Below are positions 1 to 5,488 of a stretch of 6,616 bases of DNA, in pieces; within the stretch, counting starts at the first letter, position 1, and the number at the start of each line of letters is the position of its first letter. The position numbers and the translations under genes are program-made. The DNA is from an uncultured Opitutia bacterium (GTDB lineage: Bacteria; Verrucomicrobiota; Verrucomicrobiia; Opitutales; UBA953). The notes beneath the pieces were generated by a model that was not told the DNA's origin, did no database searches, and worked only from the letters and a program-made list of their open reading frames with translations. The stretch is from assembly GCA_903921665.1 (NCBI GenBank), contig CAIXQT010000366.1, positions 1 to 6,616 of the forward strand. Direction: 5' to 3'.

Positions 1-1
1 C

Positions 2-304
2 GGCGAACTCGCTTCCGTCGACGCCGTCTGGCTGCCCGGTGATTTCGGTTTCAAGACCTGTACGGTCGCGGACCTGCGCGGCGGTACGCCTGAAGAAAAC
101 ATCGCGATGTTCAGCGACTTGCTCGTCGGCGGAGTTTCCGACGGTCTCATGGACACCTTGTGCCTCAGCGCCGGGGCGTCGTTGTGGGTCGCAGGCAAGG
201 CGGCGGACCCGACGGCGGGCGCCCAGCGTGCGCGTGAGATCATCCTCGGCGGCGAACTACGGGAAGAAGCCCGCCGGCTCCGCGAGGCTTACCGGCTCGA
301 CTGA
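2..304 (+). CDS. trpD: Anthranilate phosphoribosyltransferase, C-terminal part (5' end outside the window)
   Basis: The first 100 codons visible, up to the TGA at 302-304, encode the C-terminal end of TrpD. TrpD joins anthranilate to PRPP to give phosphoribosyl-anthranilate, the second step of tryptophan synthesis in the cytoplasm. The best marker is DLRGGTPEENIAMF at about residues 28-41 of the fragment, matching the family's DLRGGxPxEN block. It is followed by the helix LCLSAGASLWVAGKA, equivalent to the usual LNAAAALYVAGKA, and a closing AREIILGG segment. The PRPP- and magnesium-binding motifs lie upstream, outside the window, so catalytic integrity cannot be judged. The gene converges on waaA and the two 3' ends overlap by 16 bp, leaving no room for a separate terminator. 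The fragment is too short to exclude a TrpD-like paralogue completely. Confidence 0.85.
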   Translation, partial: GELASVDAVWLPGDFGFKTCTVADLRGGTPEENIAMFSDLLVGGVSDGLMDTLCLSAGASLWVAGKAADPTAGAQRAREIILGGELREEARRLREAYRLD

Positions 305-1581
305 ACGTCGCGCAGCAGCATCAGCGTCCGTTCGGTCGCGCCGCGGTTGCCCTGGTGCCAGGAAGCGCCGCGCCGTCCCATCTCCGCGCGGCCGGCGCCG
401 TCTTGGACGAGGCGTGCGAGCAGCACGGTAAGTTCGCGGGCATCGGCGGTCTTGAGCGCGGCTTGCGCGCTTTCGAGGCCGCGGCAGATGTCGCGGAAGT
501 TGGACATGCGCGGGCCGTAAATGATGGCGACGCCGGCGGCCGCGCATTCGACGGGCGTCTGGCCGCCTTCATGCGGAGCCAGGCTCTTGCCGCAGAAAGC
601 GAGGTCGGCCGCGCGGGTGAGGCGGCGGAGTTCGCCGGTGGTGTCGGCGAGGTGGACGACCGTATCGGCGGGCGCGACGGCGCCGCCGGTCGAGCGCTGG
701 TGCCAGCTGAGCCCGCTGGCGCTGGCTTCGGCGGCGACTTCGGCGCGGCGTTCGGAGTGGCGCGGGACGAGCAGGAGACGGACGTCGTGGCCGGCGGCCC
801 GGAGTTCGCGGACGCAGCGCAGCAGCACGGTCTCTTCGCCCTTCCAGGTGGAGGAGCCGAGCAGCACGACCGTGCGGGGGTCGGCGCCGAAGCCGAGTTC
901 GGCGCGGAGTTGCGTGCGTTCGGCGGCGGACATCGGCGCGTCGCTCGCGACGTCGAACTTGATGTTGCCCGTGAGCGTCGCTTCGAAGCCCAGTTCCCGG
1001 AAGCGACGCACGTCTTCTTCGCTGCTGGCGGCGATCCGCTGGAAGTGTGCGAGCACGTGCGCGGAAAGCTTGCGGAAGCGCAGATGCCGCGCGAAGGACC
1101 TGTCGGAGATGCGACCGTTGATGAGGTAGGCGGGCACGCCGCGGGCGCGGGCTTGGGCGAGGTGTTCCGGCCAGAGTTCGCCTTCGACGAGGATGACGAC
1201 GTCGGGGCGGATGCGCCGCCAGGCCAAGGCGCTGCAAGGCCAGAGGTCGGCCGGGAAGATGCCGATATGGTGGGCGACGTCGGCATAGCGTTCCTGGGCT
1301 AGGCGATAGCCGGTGCTGGTCGTGGTCGTCAGGATGATCTCGGCGGCGCCCTCGGACTTCAGTTGGCGGAGGAGGGGGCCGATCGCCTCGATTTCCCCGA
1401 CGGAGACCGCCTGGATCCAGAATCGACGTTTTCCGTGGGATTTAGGCCCTAATTTCTGAAAAAACCCCAACCTTTGAGTGAATCCAGAGCCATAACCCCC
1501 GCGGCGAAGCATCCGCCAGGCGTAGTAGGGGAGGGCCGGAATCAGCAGCAAAGGAAAGAGTATCCGGTAGGCCCAAGACAT
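289..1581 (-). CDS. waaA: 3-deoxy-D-manno-octulosonic acid (Kdo) transferase
   Basis: This 430-residue protein is WaaA/KdtA, a membrane-anchored glycosyltransferase (GT30) that moves Kdo from CMP-Kdo to the lipid A precursor on the inner face of the cytoplasmic membrane. A hydrophobic N-terminal anchor (about residues 6-20) is followed by basic residues and the family block GYGSGFTQRLGF (29-40). SVGE at 60-63 carries the glutamate known as the catalytic base. Further landmarks are LVEGELWP (131-138), INGRISDRSF (154-163), GNIKFD (205-210), PRHSERR (273-279) and DTTGEL (313-318), then GGQTPVE (339-345) and YGPRMSNFRDI (355-365). Two usual motifs are altered: STHEGEE reads STWKGEE (244-250) and GGHNPLE reads GGQTPVE. 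The length is normal. ATG at 1581 gives the full anchor, although no Shine-Dalgarno sequence precedes it. It is transcribed divergently from rpsB. Mono- or bifunctionality cannot be told from the sequence. Confidence 0.95.
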   Translation of the reverse strand: MSWAYRILFPLLLIPALPYYAWRMLRRGGYGSGFTQRLGFFQKLGPKSHGKRRFWIQAVSVGEIEAIGPLLRQLKSEGAAEIILTTTTSTGYRLAQERYADVAHHIGIFPADLWPCSALAWRRIRPDVVILVEGELWPEHLAQARARGVPAYLINGRISDRSFARHLRFRKLSAHVLAHFQRIAASSEEDVRRFRELGFEATLTGNIKFDVASDAPMSAAERTQLRAELGFGADPRTVVLLGSSTWKGEETVLLRCVRELRAAGHDVRLLLVPRHSERRAEVAAEASASGLSWHQRSTGGAVAPADTVVHLADTTGELRRLTRAADLAFCGKSLAPHEGGQTPVECAAAGVAIIYGPRMSNFRDICRGLESAQAALKTADARELTVLLARLVQDGAGRAEMGRRGASWHQGNRGATERTLMLLRDVQSSR

Positions 1582-1623
1582 CGCGTTGAGCCGAACGTGC
1601 GGAGGGCGGGGTGTCTGTCAGTT

Positions 1624-1641
1624 CCAAAGGTGGCCCTTTGG
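1624..1641 (+). promoter_or_regulatory. Perfect hairpin upstream of rpsB (possible attenuator or leader element)
   Basis: CCAAAGG (1624-1630) and CCTTTGG (1635-1641) form a perfect 7-bp inverted repeat around the loop TGGC. Five bases later comes a run of four T (1647-1650). An overlapping pairing, GCCC-TTT-GGGC (1633-1643), would exclude the first, so the element could switch between two folds. It lies about 165 nt upstream of the rpsB start, in the gap between divergent waaA and rpsB. If the rpsB transcript starts upstream it could be a weak attenuator; otherwise it may be a protein-binding site. Function is inferred only. Confidence 0.35.
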
Positions 1642-1676
1642 GCTGATTTTCCCGCTTGCACCAGTCGGGCAGGGGT

Positions 1677-1703
1677 GTTTGAACCCACTTTCCACCGTTT
1701 GAA
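1677..1703. repeat. Tandem GTTTGAA repeat, 20-bp period
   Basis: The heptamer GTTTGAA occurs at 1677-1683 and again at 1697-1703, with starts exactly 20 bp apart (about two helical turns), in the intergenic region between waaA and rpsB. Same-face spacing would suit a regulator binding as a tandem pair. The TTGAA cores could also be -35-like elements. The weak -10-like CATAAA at 1725-1730 lies 20 bp from the second one, too far for a good sigma-70 promoter. Two copies of a 7-mer can also be chance. Confidence 0.3.
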
Positions 1704-1724
1704 GCGACCGCCGATCGCTTCGGA
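1698..1724 (+). promoter_or_regulatory. Hairpin or operator-like palindrome in the rpsB leader
   Basis: GAAGCGA (1701-1707) and TCGCTTC (1715-1721) are exact inverted repeats around a 7-nt loop. In RNA the stem extends to 10 bp through two G-U pairs and one A-U pair (1698-1700 with 1722-1724). It lies about 80 nt before the rpsB ATG, with no T-run after it, so it is not a classical terminator. S2 represses its own operon through the rpsB leader in some proteobacteria, and this hairpin may play a similar role. It could equally be a DNA operator serving either divergent gene. Confidence 0.35.
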
Positions 1725-1763
1725 CATAAAACCCAAAACCAGTCAGTCACACCTGATCCAATG

Positions 1764-1788
1764 TCCCCTCCTTCGGCAGGAAAAGGGA
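1764..1788 (+). promoter_or_regulatory. Small hairpin just upstream of the rpsB ribosome binding site
   Basis: TCCC (1764-1767) pairs with GGGA (1785-1788), and CCT (1770-1772) pairs with AGG (1778-1780) around a 5-nt loop, leaving an internal loop. It ends 3 nt before the only Shine-Dalgarno-like GGAG (1792-1795), which is 11 nt from the rpsB ATG. The position would allow it to affect ribosome access. The pairing is short and interrupted, so it may be fortuitous. Confidence 0.25.
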
Positions 1789-1806
1789 TACGGAGCCAAA
1801 CATACC

Positions 1807-2661
1807 ATGAACATCACAGTCAAAGACCTCCTCGATGCCGGCGTCCACTTCGGACACCAGACCCGTCGCTGGAATCCCCGTAGCCGTCCGTACATCTTCG
1901 ATCACCGCAACGGTGTTTCGATCATCGACCTTGAGAAGACGCACGCGTGCCTCGCCGCCGCCGCCGCCTTCATCGAGGACACCGCCGCCAAGGGCAAGGA
2001 AGTGCTCTTCGTCGCGACCAAGCCCCAGGCTCAGGAAGTCGTGCGTCAGGCCGCCAAGTCGACCGGCATGCCCTTCGCCGTGAACCGCTGGCTCGGCGGT
2101 ACGCTCACCAACTTCGCCACCATCAAGCGCTCCCTCGACAAGTACCGCACCTACCTCCGCATGGAGCAGGACGGTTCCCTCGCCAAGATGCACAAGAAGG
2201 AAGCCGCCGCCGTGAAGCGCGAGATGTCGCGTATGCAGCGTAACTTCGAAGGTCTCCTCGAATACCGCGAGCTCCCGTCCGCGATGATCGTCGTCGACAC
2301 CAAGCTCGAAGAGATCGCCGTCAACGAAGCCGTCCGTCTCGGCATCCCCGTGATCGGCCTCTGCGACTCGAACTCCGACCCGACCCTCCTCAAGTTCCCC
2401 GTCCCGGGCAACGACGACGCCGCCAAGTCGATCCGCCTGGTGGTCGAAGTCCTCACCCAGGCCGTCCAGACCGGTCTCTCCCGCCGCAAGGCCGTGACCC
2501 AGGACCGCAAGACCGTGACCCCTGTCGCCCGCCAGGACGCCGGCGAGTCCGTCCAGCCCGAGGTGCAGATCTCGGAAGAGCTCCTGAAGGCCAACGAAGG
2601 TTCGGAAGCCGTCGAAGGCGCCGCTCCGGCCAAGCGCCCGGCTCCTCGTAAGTCCAAGTAA
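1807..2661 (+). CDS. rpsB: 30S ribosomal protein S2 (uS2)
   Basis: This 284-residue protein is ribosomal protein S2, which sits between head and body on the solvent side of the 30S subunit and is needed for S1 docking. Family signatures run in order: AGVHFGHQTRRWNP (11-24), HRNG (33-36), LFVATKPQAQ (67-76), NRWLGGTLTNF (93-103), KREMSRMQRNFEGL (137-150) in the helical domain, the LGIPVIGLCDSNSDP block (178-192) and PGNDDA (200-205). The open frame runs back to 1474, but homology begins at MNITVKDLLDAG, so ATG 1807 is the start. GGAG at 1792-1795 is a distant Shine-Dalgarno candidate. A C-terminal tail of about 55 residues, rich in Ala, Lys, Pro and Glu, makes it longer than the 241-residue E. 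coli protein. The tail looks disordered. Codons are strongly biased to C-ending forms and AAG, as in a highly expressed gene. tsf follows after 7 nt. Confidence 0.98.
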   Translation: MNITVKDLLDAGVHFGHQTRRWNPRSRPYIFDHRNGVSIIDLEKTHACLAAAAAFIEDTAAKGKEVLFVATKPQAQEVVRQAAKSTGMPFAVNRWLGGTLTNFATIKRSLDKYRTYLRMEQDGSLAKMHKKEAAAVKREMSRMQRNFEGLLEYRELPSAMIVVDTKLEEIAVNEAVRLGIPVIGLCDSNSDPTLLKFPVPGNDDAAKSIRLVVEVLTQAVQTGLSRRKAVTQDRKTVTPVARQDAGESVQPEVQISEELLKANEGSEAVEGAAPAKRPAPRKSK

Positions 2662-2668
2662 TCCGACC

Positions 2669-3709
2669 ATGTCCGCTATCACCGCCCAGACGGTCAACGA
2701 TCTGCGCCAGCGTACCGGCGCGGGTCTGATGGATTGCAAGAAGGCCCTGACCGAGGCCGCCGGCGACATGGAGAAGGCCGTCGAGATCCTCCGCATCAAG
2801 GGTGTCGCCACCCGCAACAAGAAGGCCGACCGTAAGGCGAGCGAGGGCATCCTCGCCGTCAACGTCTCCGCCGACGGACGCGCCGCGACCCTCCTCGAAC
2901 TGAACTGCGAGACGGACTTCGTCGCCAAGAACGAGAACTTCATCGCGCTCGCCAAGGAGCTCGTGGGCCAGGCCGCCGCCAACGGCGCCGATGGTCTCCT
3001 CGAGCAGCCTTACCACGCCGACAAGTCCCGCAAGGTGAACGATTACCTGAACGATCAGGTGCTCAAGATCGGCGAGAACCTCAAGGTCTCCCGCGTCCTG
3101 AAGTTCGAAGCCACCGGCGTGGGTCGCGTCTCCGCGTACGTCCACACCGGCGCCAAGATCGCCGTCCTCCTCGAACTGGGCCTCAAGACCCAGGCCGCCG
3201 CCGCCAACCCGGAAGTCGCCGAACTGGCCCGCCAGCTCGCGATGCAGGTCGTCGCCAACAACGCCCGCTTCGTCCGCCGCGAAGACGTCTCCCCTGACGT
3301 CGTCGCCAAGGAACGCGAGATCGCCGCTGAGTTCACGAAGTCCGAAGCCGACAAGGCCATCGACGAAGCCAAGCGCATCGTCGAGGACTACAAGGGCCAG
3401 CTCGTCGAGCAGAAGGCCGCGAACGACGCCGAAGCCATCGCCGAACTCGAGAAGCGTATCGCCGTGGGCGAGAAGCAGGTCATCGCCGCCGAAGGCCGCA
3501 AGAAGGGCCAGCTCTCCAACATGGAGAAGATCATCTCCGGCCGCGTGGACAAGTTCTTCGCCGACTCCTGCCTCCTCGAACAGGCTTACTTCCGCGATCC
3601 CGAGCAGAAGATCCAGGCCCTCATCGCCGCCGCCAAGGGCAAGGTCGGTGAAGAAGTCTCGATCGTCCGCTTCACCCGCTTCCAGGTGGGTGAGACCGCC
3701 GCCGAGTAA
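2669..3709 (+). CDS. tsf: Elongation factor Ts (EF-Ts)
   Basis: EF-Ts is the cytoplasmic guanine-nucleotide exchange factor that releases GDP from EF-Tu. The N-terminal UBA-like domain (about 1-55) shows VNDLRQRTGAGLMDCKKAL. TDFVAKN at 82-88 is the signature whose Asp-Phe pair inserts into EF-Tu near the magnesium site. HTGAKIAVLLEL (159-170) and LARQLAMQVVANNARF (186-201) complete the dimerisation core, and GRVDKFF with SCLLEQAYFRDP (291-311) marks the C-terminal part. At 346 residues it exceeds the 283 of E. coli. The stretch between EREI (215-218) and GRVDKFF is about 72 residues, against roughly 28 in typical EF-Ts. The extra material is charged and helical, with coiled-coil character, where the family has its coiled-coil module. 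ATG follows the rpsB stop by 7 nt without a Shine-Dalgarno sequence, suggesting coupled translation. A strong terminator follows, and pyrH, the usual next gene, is missing. Confidence 0.97.
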   Translation: MSAITAQTVNDLRQRTGAGLMDCKKALTEAAGDMEKAVEILRIKGVATRNKKADRKASEGILAVNVSADGRAATLLELNCETDFVAKNENFIALAKELVGQAAANGADGLLEQPYHADKSRKVNDYLNDQVLKIGENLKVSRVLKFEATGVGRVSAYVHTGAKIAVLLELGLKTQAAAANPEVAELARQLAMQVVANNARFVRREDVSPDVVAKEREIAAEFTKSEADKAIDEAKRIVEDYKGQLVEQKAANDAEAIAELEKRIAVGEKQVIAAEGRKKGQLSNMEKIISGRVDKFFADSCLLEQAYFRDPEQKIQALIAAAKGKVGEEVSIVRFTRFQVGETAAE

Positions 3710-3732
3710 GCAGCGCCGAACCTAGGCTCATC

Positions 3733-3764
3733 AAGGCCGGCTACCGCAAGGTGGCCGGCCTTTT
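3733..3764 (+). terminator. Strong intrinsic terminator of the rpsB-tsf operon
   Basis: AAGGCCGGCTACC (3733-3745) pairs with GGTGGCCGGCCTT (3750-3762) to give a 13-bp GC-rich stem with one G-U pair, closed by a GCAA tetraloop of the GNRA class. The stem runs into TTTT (3761-3764). It lies 24 nt after the tsf stop codon, and no gene overlaps it. This is the clearest regulatory structure in the window. Confidence 0.92.
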
Positions 3765-3805
3765 GCTTGGCTTGCTACCCCTTCTTGGTCGGATAGTTTT
3801 TACGC

Positions 3806-4210
3806 ATGGCTTTCCGTACGGACATCTTCTGGCAATCGGCCTGCGGACGTTGTCCGGATTGCGGCGCGCCCATCCGCGGCGCGGATGACCGGACGGGACG
3901 GTTCGCGCGCCTCTGGGATACGCCCAAGCACTGCGCAGGCTGCGGGATGACCCTGCGTCGTAAGGAGGGCTTCTTCCTTGGCGCCATCGTCTGGAATTAC
4001 GGACTCACCGCGTTCGGCGTGCTCCCGCTCGTGCTCGGCGCTTATCGCCTGGGCTGGATCGGCGGCGATTGGGCGGTGCGTCTCGCGGTGGGCGCGATCT
4101 TCGTGGTGCCTCCGCTCATCCACGCGTTCGCGTGGCGCCTGTGGATCGGCACTTACTATGGTTTCCTGTCCGACCAGCTGCCGTCCGGTGGCCGGCGGCT
4201 CGACGACTGA
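3806..4210 (+). CDS. DUF983-like small zinc-ribbon membrane protein
   Basis: This 134-residue protein has an N-terminal cysteine-rich segment, CGRCPDCG (13-20) and CAGCG (43-47). The pairs C16/C19 and C43/C46 would form a four-cysteine zinc ribbon, and C13 is extra. Two hydrophobic segments follow, about 56-80 and 90-113, the second ending near the conserved-looking WRLWIGTYYGF. This layout fits the DUF983 family of short membrane proteins of unknown function; the assignment is from memory of the family pattern. The ATG at 3806 starts 41 nt past the tsf terminator, so the gene probably has its own promoter, though I see no convincing one and no Shine-Dalgarno sequence. Its TGA (4208-4210) directly abuts the ispA stop on the other strand. 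The amino-acid make-up is typical of a real protein, and the opposite strand has no better candidate here. Confidence 0.78.
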   Translation: MAFRTDIFWQSACGRCPDCGAPIRGADDRTGRFARLWDTPKHCAGCGMTLRRKEGFFLGAIVWNYGLTAFGVLPLVLGAYRLGWIGGDWAVRLAVGAIFVVPPLIHAFAWRLWIGTYYGFLSDQLPSGGRRLDD

Positions 4211-5092
4211 TCAGGTGCGGCGCGCCGCCATCCGGCGCACCAGTTCGACGAGGAAGGCCGTATCGCCCTGGGTCGCCCGGAGGTGCCCGACGGTCTCAAT
4301 GGTCAATGCCTCGATGCGCTGCTTCGTCGCGCTTACACCATGCATCGCTGTGTAAGTAGATTTTCCGTTCTCAGCGTCGGCCCCGACGGGCTTGCCGAGC
4401 TGAGCGGCGTCGGCGGTGAGGTCGAGCAGGTCGTCGACCAGCTGGAAGGCGATACCCGCGGCGCGACCGGCGCGGCGGAATTGTTCGACGTCGGCCGCGG
4501 AGGCGCCGCCCACCATTGCGCCCATCGCGAACGAGGCGCTGAGCATCGCGGCGGTCTTGCCGCGGAGGATGAACTCAATCCGGTCCGCGTCATTCTCTTG
4601 CCCGTCGATGTCTTCGGTCTGTCCGCCGACGAGTAGTTGGGAGCCTGCGGCCATGGCGAGTTCGCGCACGAGGGCGGTAGCGAGCGTGGGCTTGGCGGCG
4701 TAGCCGGTGGCGAGGAGTTCGAAGGCCAGAGGTTGCAACGCGTCGCCCGCCAGCAGGGCGGTGGCCTCGTCAAAGGACTTGTGGCAGGAGGGACGACCGC
4801 GGCGCAGGTCGGAGTCATCCATGCACGGCAGGTCGTCATGGATCAGCGAATAGGTGTGGATGCACTCTAGTGCCGTCGCGGCGTGGGAGGCGTCAGCCTG
4901 CGGGTCGAAGGCCGCGGCCGTGGCGAGGCAGAGGACCGGACGCAGGCGCTTGCCGCCGGCTTCGAGCGAGTAGCGCATCGCGCCATGCAGGCGCGCTGGG
5001 CGGGCCGTCGCGGCCGGCGTCAGCCGGCGCAACGAAGTTTCCGCCTGCGTGATGAATGCCTCGTGCCGTGACTGAAACAGCGAGGCGTCCAT
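4211..5092 (-). CDS. ispA: Farnesyl diphosphate synthase (short-chain polyprenyl synthase)
   Basis: This 293-residue cytoplasmic enzyme condenses isopentenyl diphosphate with allylic diphosphates, supplying FPP for undecaprenyl phosphate, quinones and, in some bacteria, hopanoids. GGKRLRP (46-52) binds isopentenyl diphosphate. The first aspartate-rich motif, DDLPCMDDSDLRRG (86-99), has the two-residue insertion of type II bacterial FPP synthases. GGQTEDID (156-163), RGKTAAM (177-183) and the second aspartate-rich motif DDLLD (220-224) follow, then GKSTYTA (243-249). The residue five before the first motif is Tyr81, as in E. coli IspA (HxYSLIHDD). Plastid-type geranylgeranyl synthases have Met there, so a C15 product is favoured. 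The length and all catalytic aspartates are normal. ATG at 5092 lies 3 nt after the stop of the yhbY-like gene, so translation is probably coupled. The gene converges on the DUF983 gene with no gap. Confidence 0.95.
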   Translation of the reverse strand: MDASLFQSRHEAFITQAETSLRRLTPAATARPARLHGAMRYSLEAGGKRLRPVLCLATAAAFDPQADASHAATALECIHTYSLIHDDLPCMDDSDLRRGRPSCHKSFDEATALLAGDALQPLAFELLATGYAAKPTLATALVRELAMAAGSQLLVGGQTEDIDGQENDADRIEFILRGKTAAMLSASFAMGAMVGGASAADVEQFRRAGRAAGIAFQLVDDLLDLTADAAQLGKPVGADAENGKSTYTAMHGVSATKQRIEALTIETVGHLRATQGDTAFLVELVRRMAARRT

Positions 5093-5095
5093 GGC

Positions 5096-5395
5096 TTATT
5101 CGATATCCGCGCCGAGCTTGAAGAACGTCGCCGTGCGGCCGACGGTGCCGATGACTTCGCTTTCGGTGAGCCGGGCGAGTTCCTGGGCCTGCTTGTCCAT
5201 CTCCTCACGTTCGGCGGTGAAGCGGACCTTGACCAGGTCGGCGTTACGGAAGGCTTCCTGGAGCAGATTGGCGATGCCCTCGTTCACGCCGGCCTTGCCG
5301 ACGAACACCTTCGGATCGAGCGTCTGCGCGAGGCTGCGCAGCTTGCCGCGTTCGGCGCCGGTGAGGCGGGGTTGGTCTTCAGAGCCTGATTCCAT
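5096..5395 (-). CDS. yhbY: YhbY-like CRM-domain RNA-binding protein
   Basis: This 99-residue protein is a single CRS1-YhbY (CRM) domain, close to the 97 residues of E. coli YhbY, which associates with pre-50S ribosomes. LTGAERGKLRSLAQTLDP (11-28) starts the fold. VGKAGVNEGIANLLQEAF (32-49) holds the GxxG loop (GKAG, 33-36) that contacts RNA. DLVKVRF (53-59) and the final strand VIGTVGRTATFFKL (81-94) match the family. The open frame continues upstream to 5734, but that part is antisense to the divergent gene, and the domain fits ATG 5395 with only about ten residues before it. AGCAGG just before the ATG is a weak Shine-Dalgarno candidate. The gene is first in a likely operon with ispA, whose start lies 3 nt beyond its TAA. 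A role in ribosome assembly is inferred from the family. Confidence 0.9.
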   Translation of the reverse strand: MESGSEDQPRLTGAERGKLRSLAQTLDPKVFVGKAGVNEGIANLLQEAFRNADLVKVRFTAEREEMDKQAQELARLTESEVIGTVGRTATFFKLGADIE

Positions 5396-5488
5396 GCCTG
5401 CTATGACGCTAAGGCGGAGCAGGGGAGTCAACGGGCTAATGACACGGCTGGCGCTTGCGGGCCGGACGGTCCGTGGCACGCTGACGCC
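5396..5488. promoter_or_regulatory. Divergent promoter region between yhbY and the unnamed + strand gene
   Basis: These 93 bp must hold the promoters for both divergent units unless transcription starts inside a gene. On the minus strand TTGACT (5431-5426) matches five of six bases of the sigma-70 -35 consensus, but I see no good -10 element at 16-18 bp. An 11-bp palindrome, CGGAC-G-GTCCG (5463-5473), lies 15 bp before the + strand ATG and could be an operator. In GC-rich DNA such a site is only weak evidence. Confidence 0.3.

Noticed and set aside
355..1302. Long + strand open frame (315 codons) across waaA
   Set aside because: It is antisense to a complete, motif-rich waaA. Its product is a Gly/Ala/Arg-rich low-complexity shadow typical of GC-rich DNA.
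1474..1806. N-terminal extension of rpsB by 111 codons
   Set aside because: The frame is open, but the extra part overlaps waaA and has no S2 homology. S2 begins at MNITVKDLL.
1747..2982. 411-codon minus-strand frame across rpsB and tsf
   Set aside because: It lies opposite two certain genes. Its His/Leu/Gly-rich composition mirrors their codon bias.
4332..4356. Inverted repeat CTTACAC-N11-GTGTAAG followed by TAGATTTT, considered as a terminator for the DUF983 gene
   Set aside because: It lies within conserved ispA coding sequence (the KSTYTAMHG region), about 120 nt past the DUF983 stop, has an 11-nt loop and is AT-rich, so coding coincidence is likelier.
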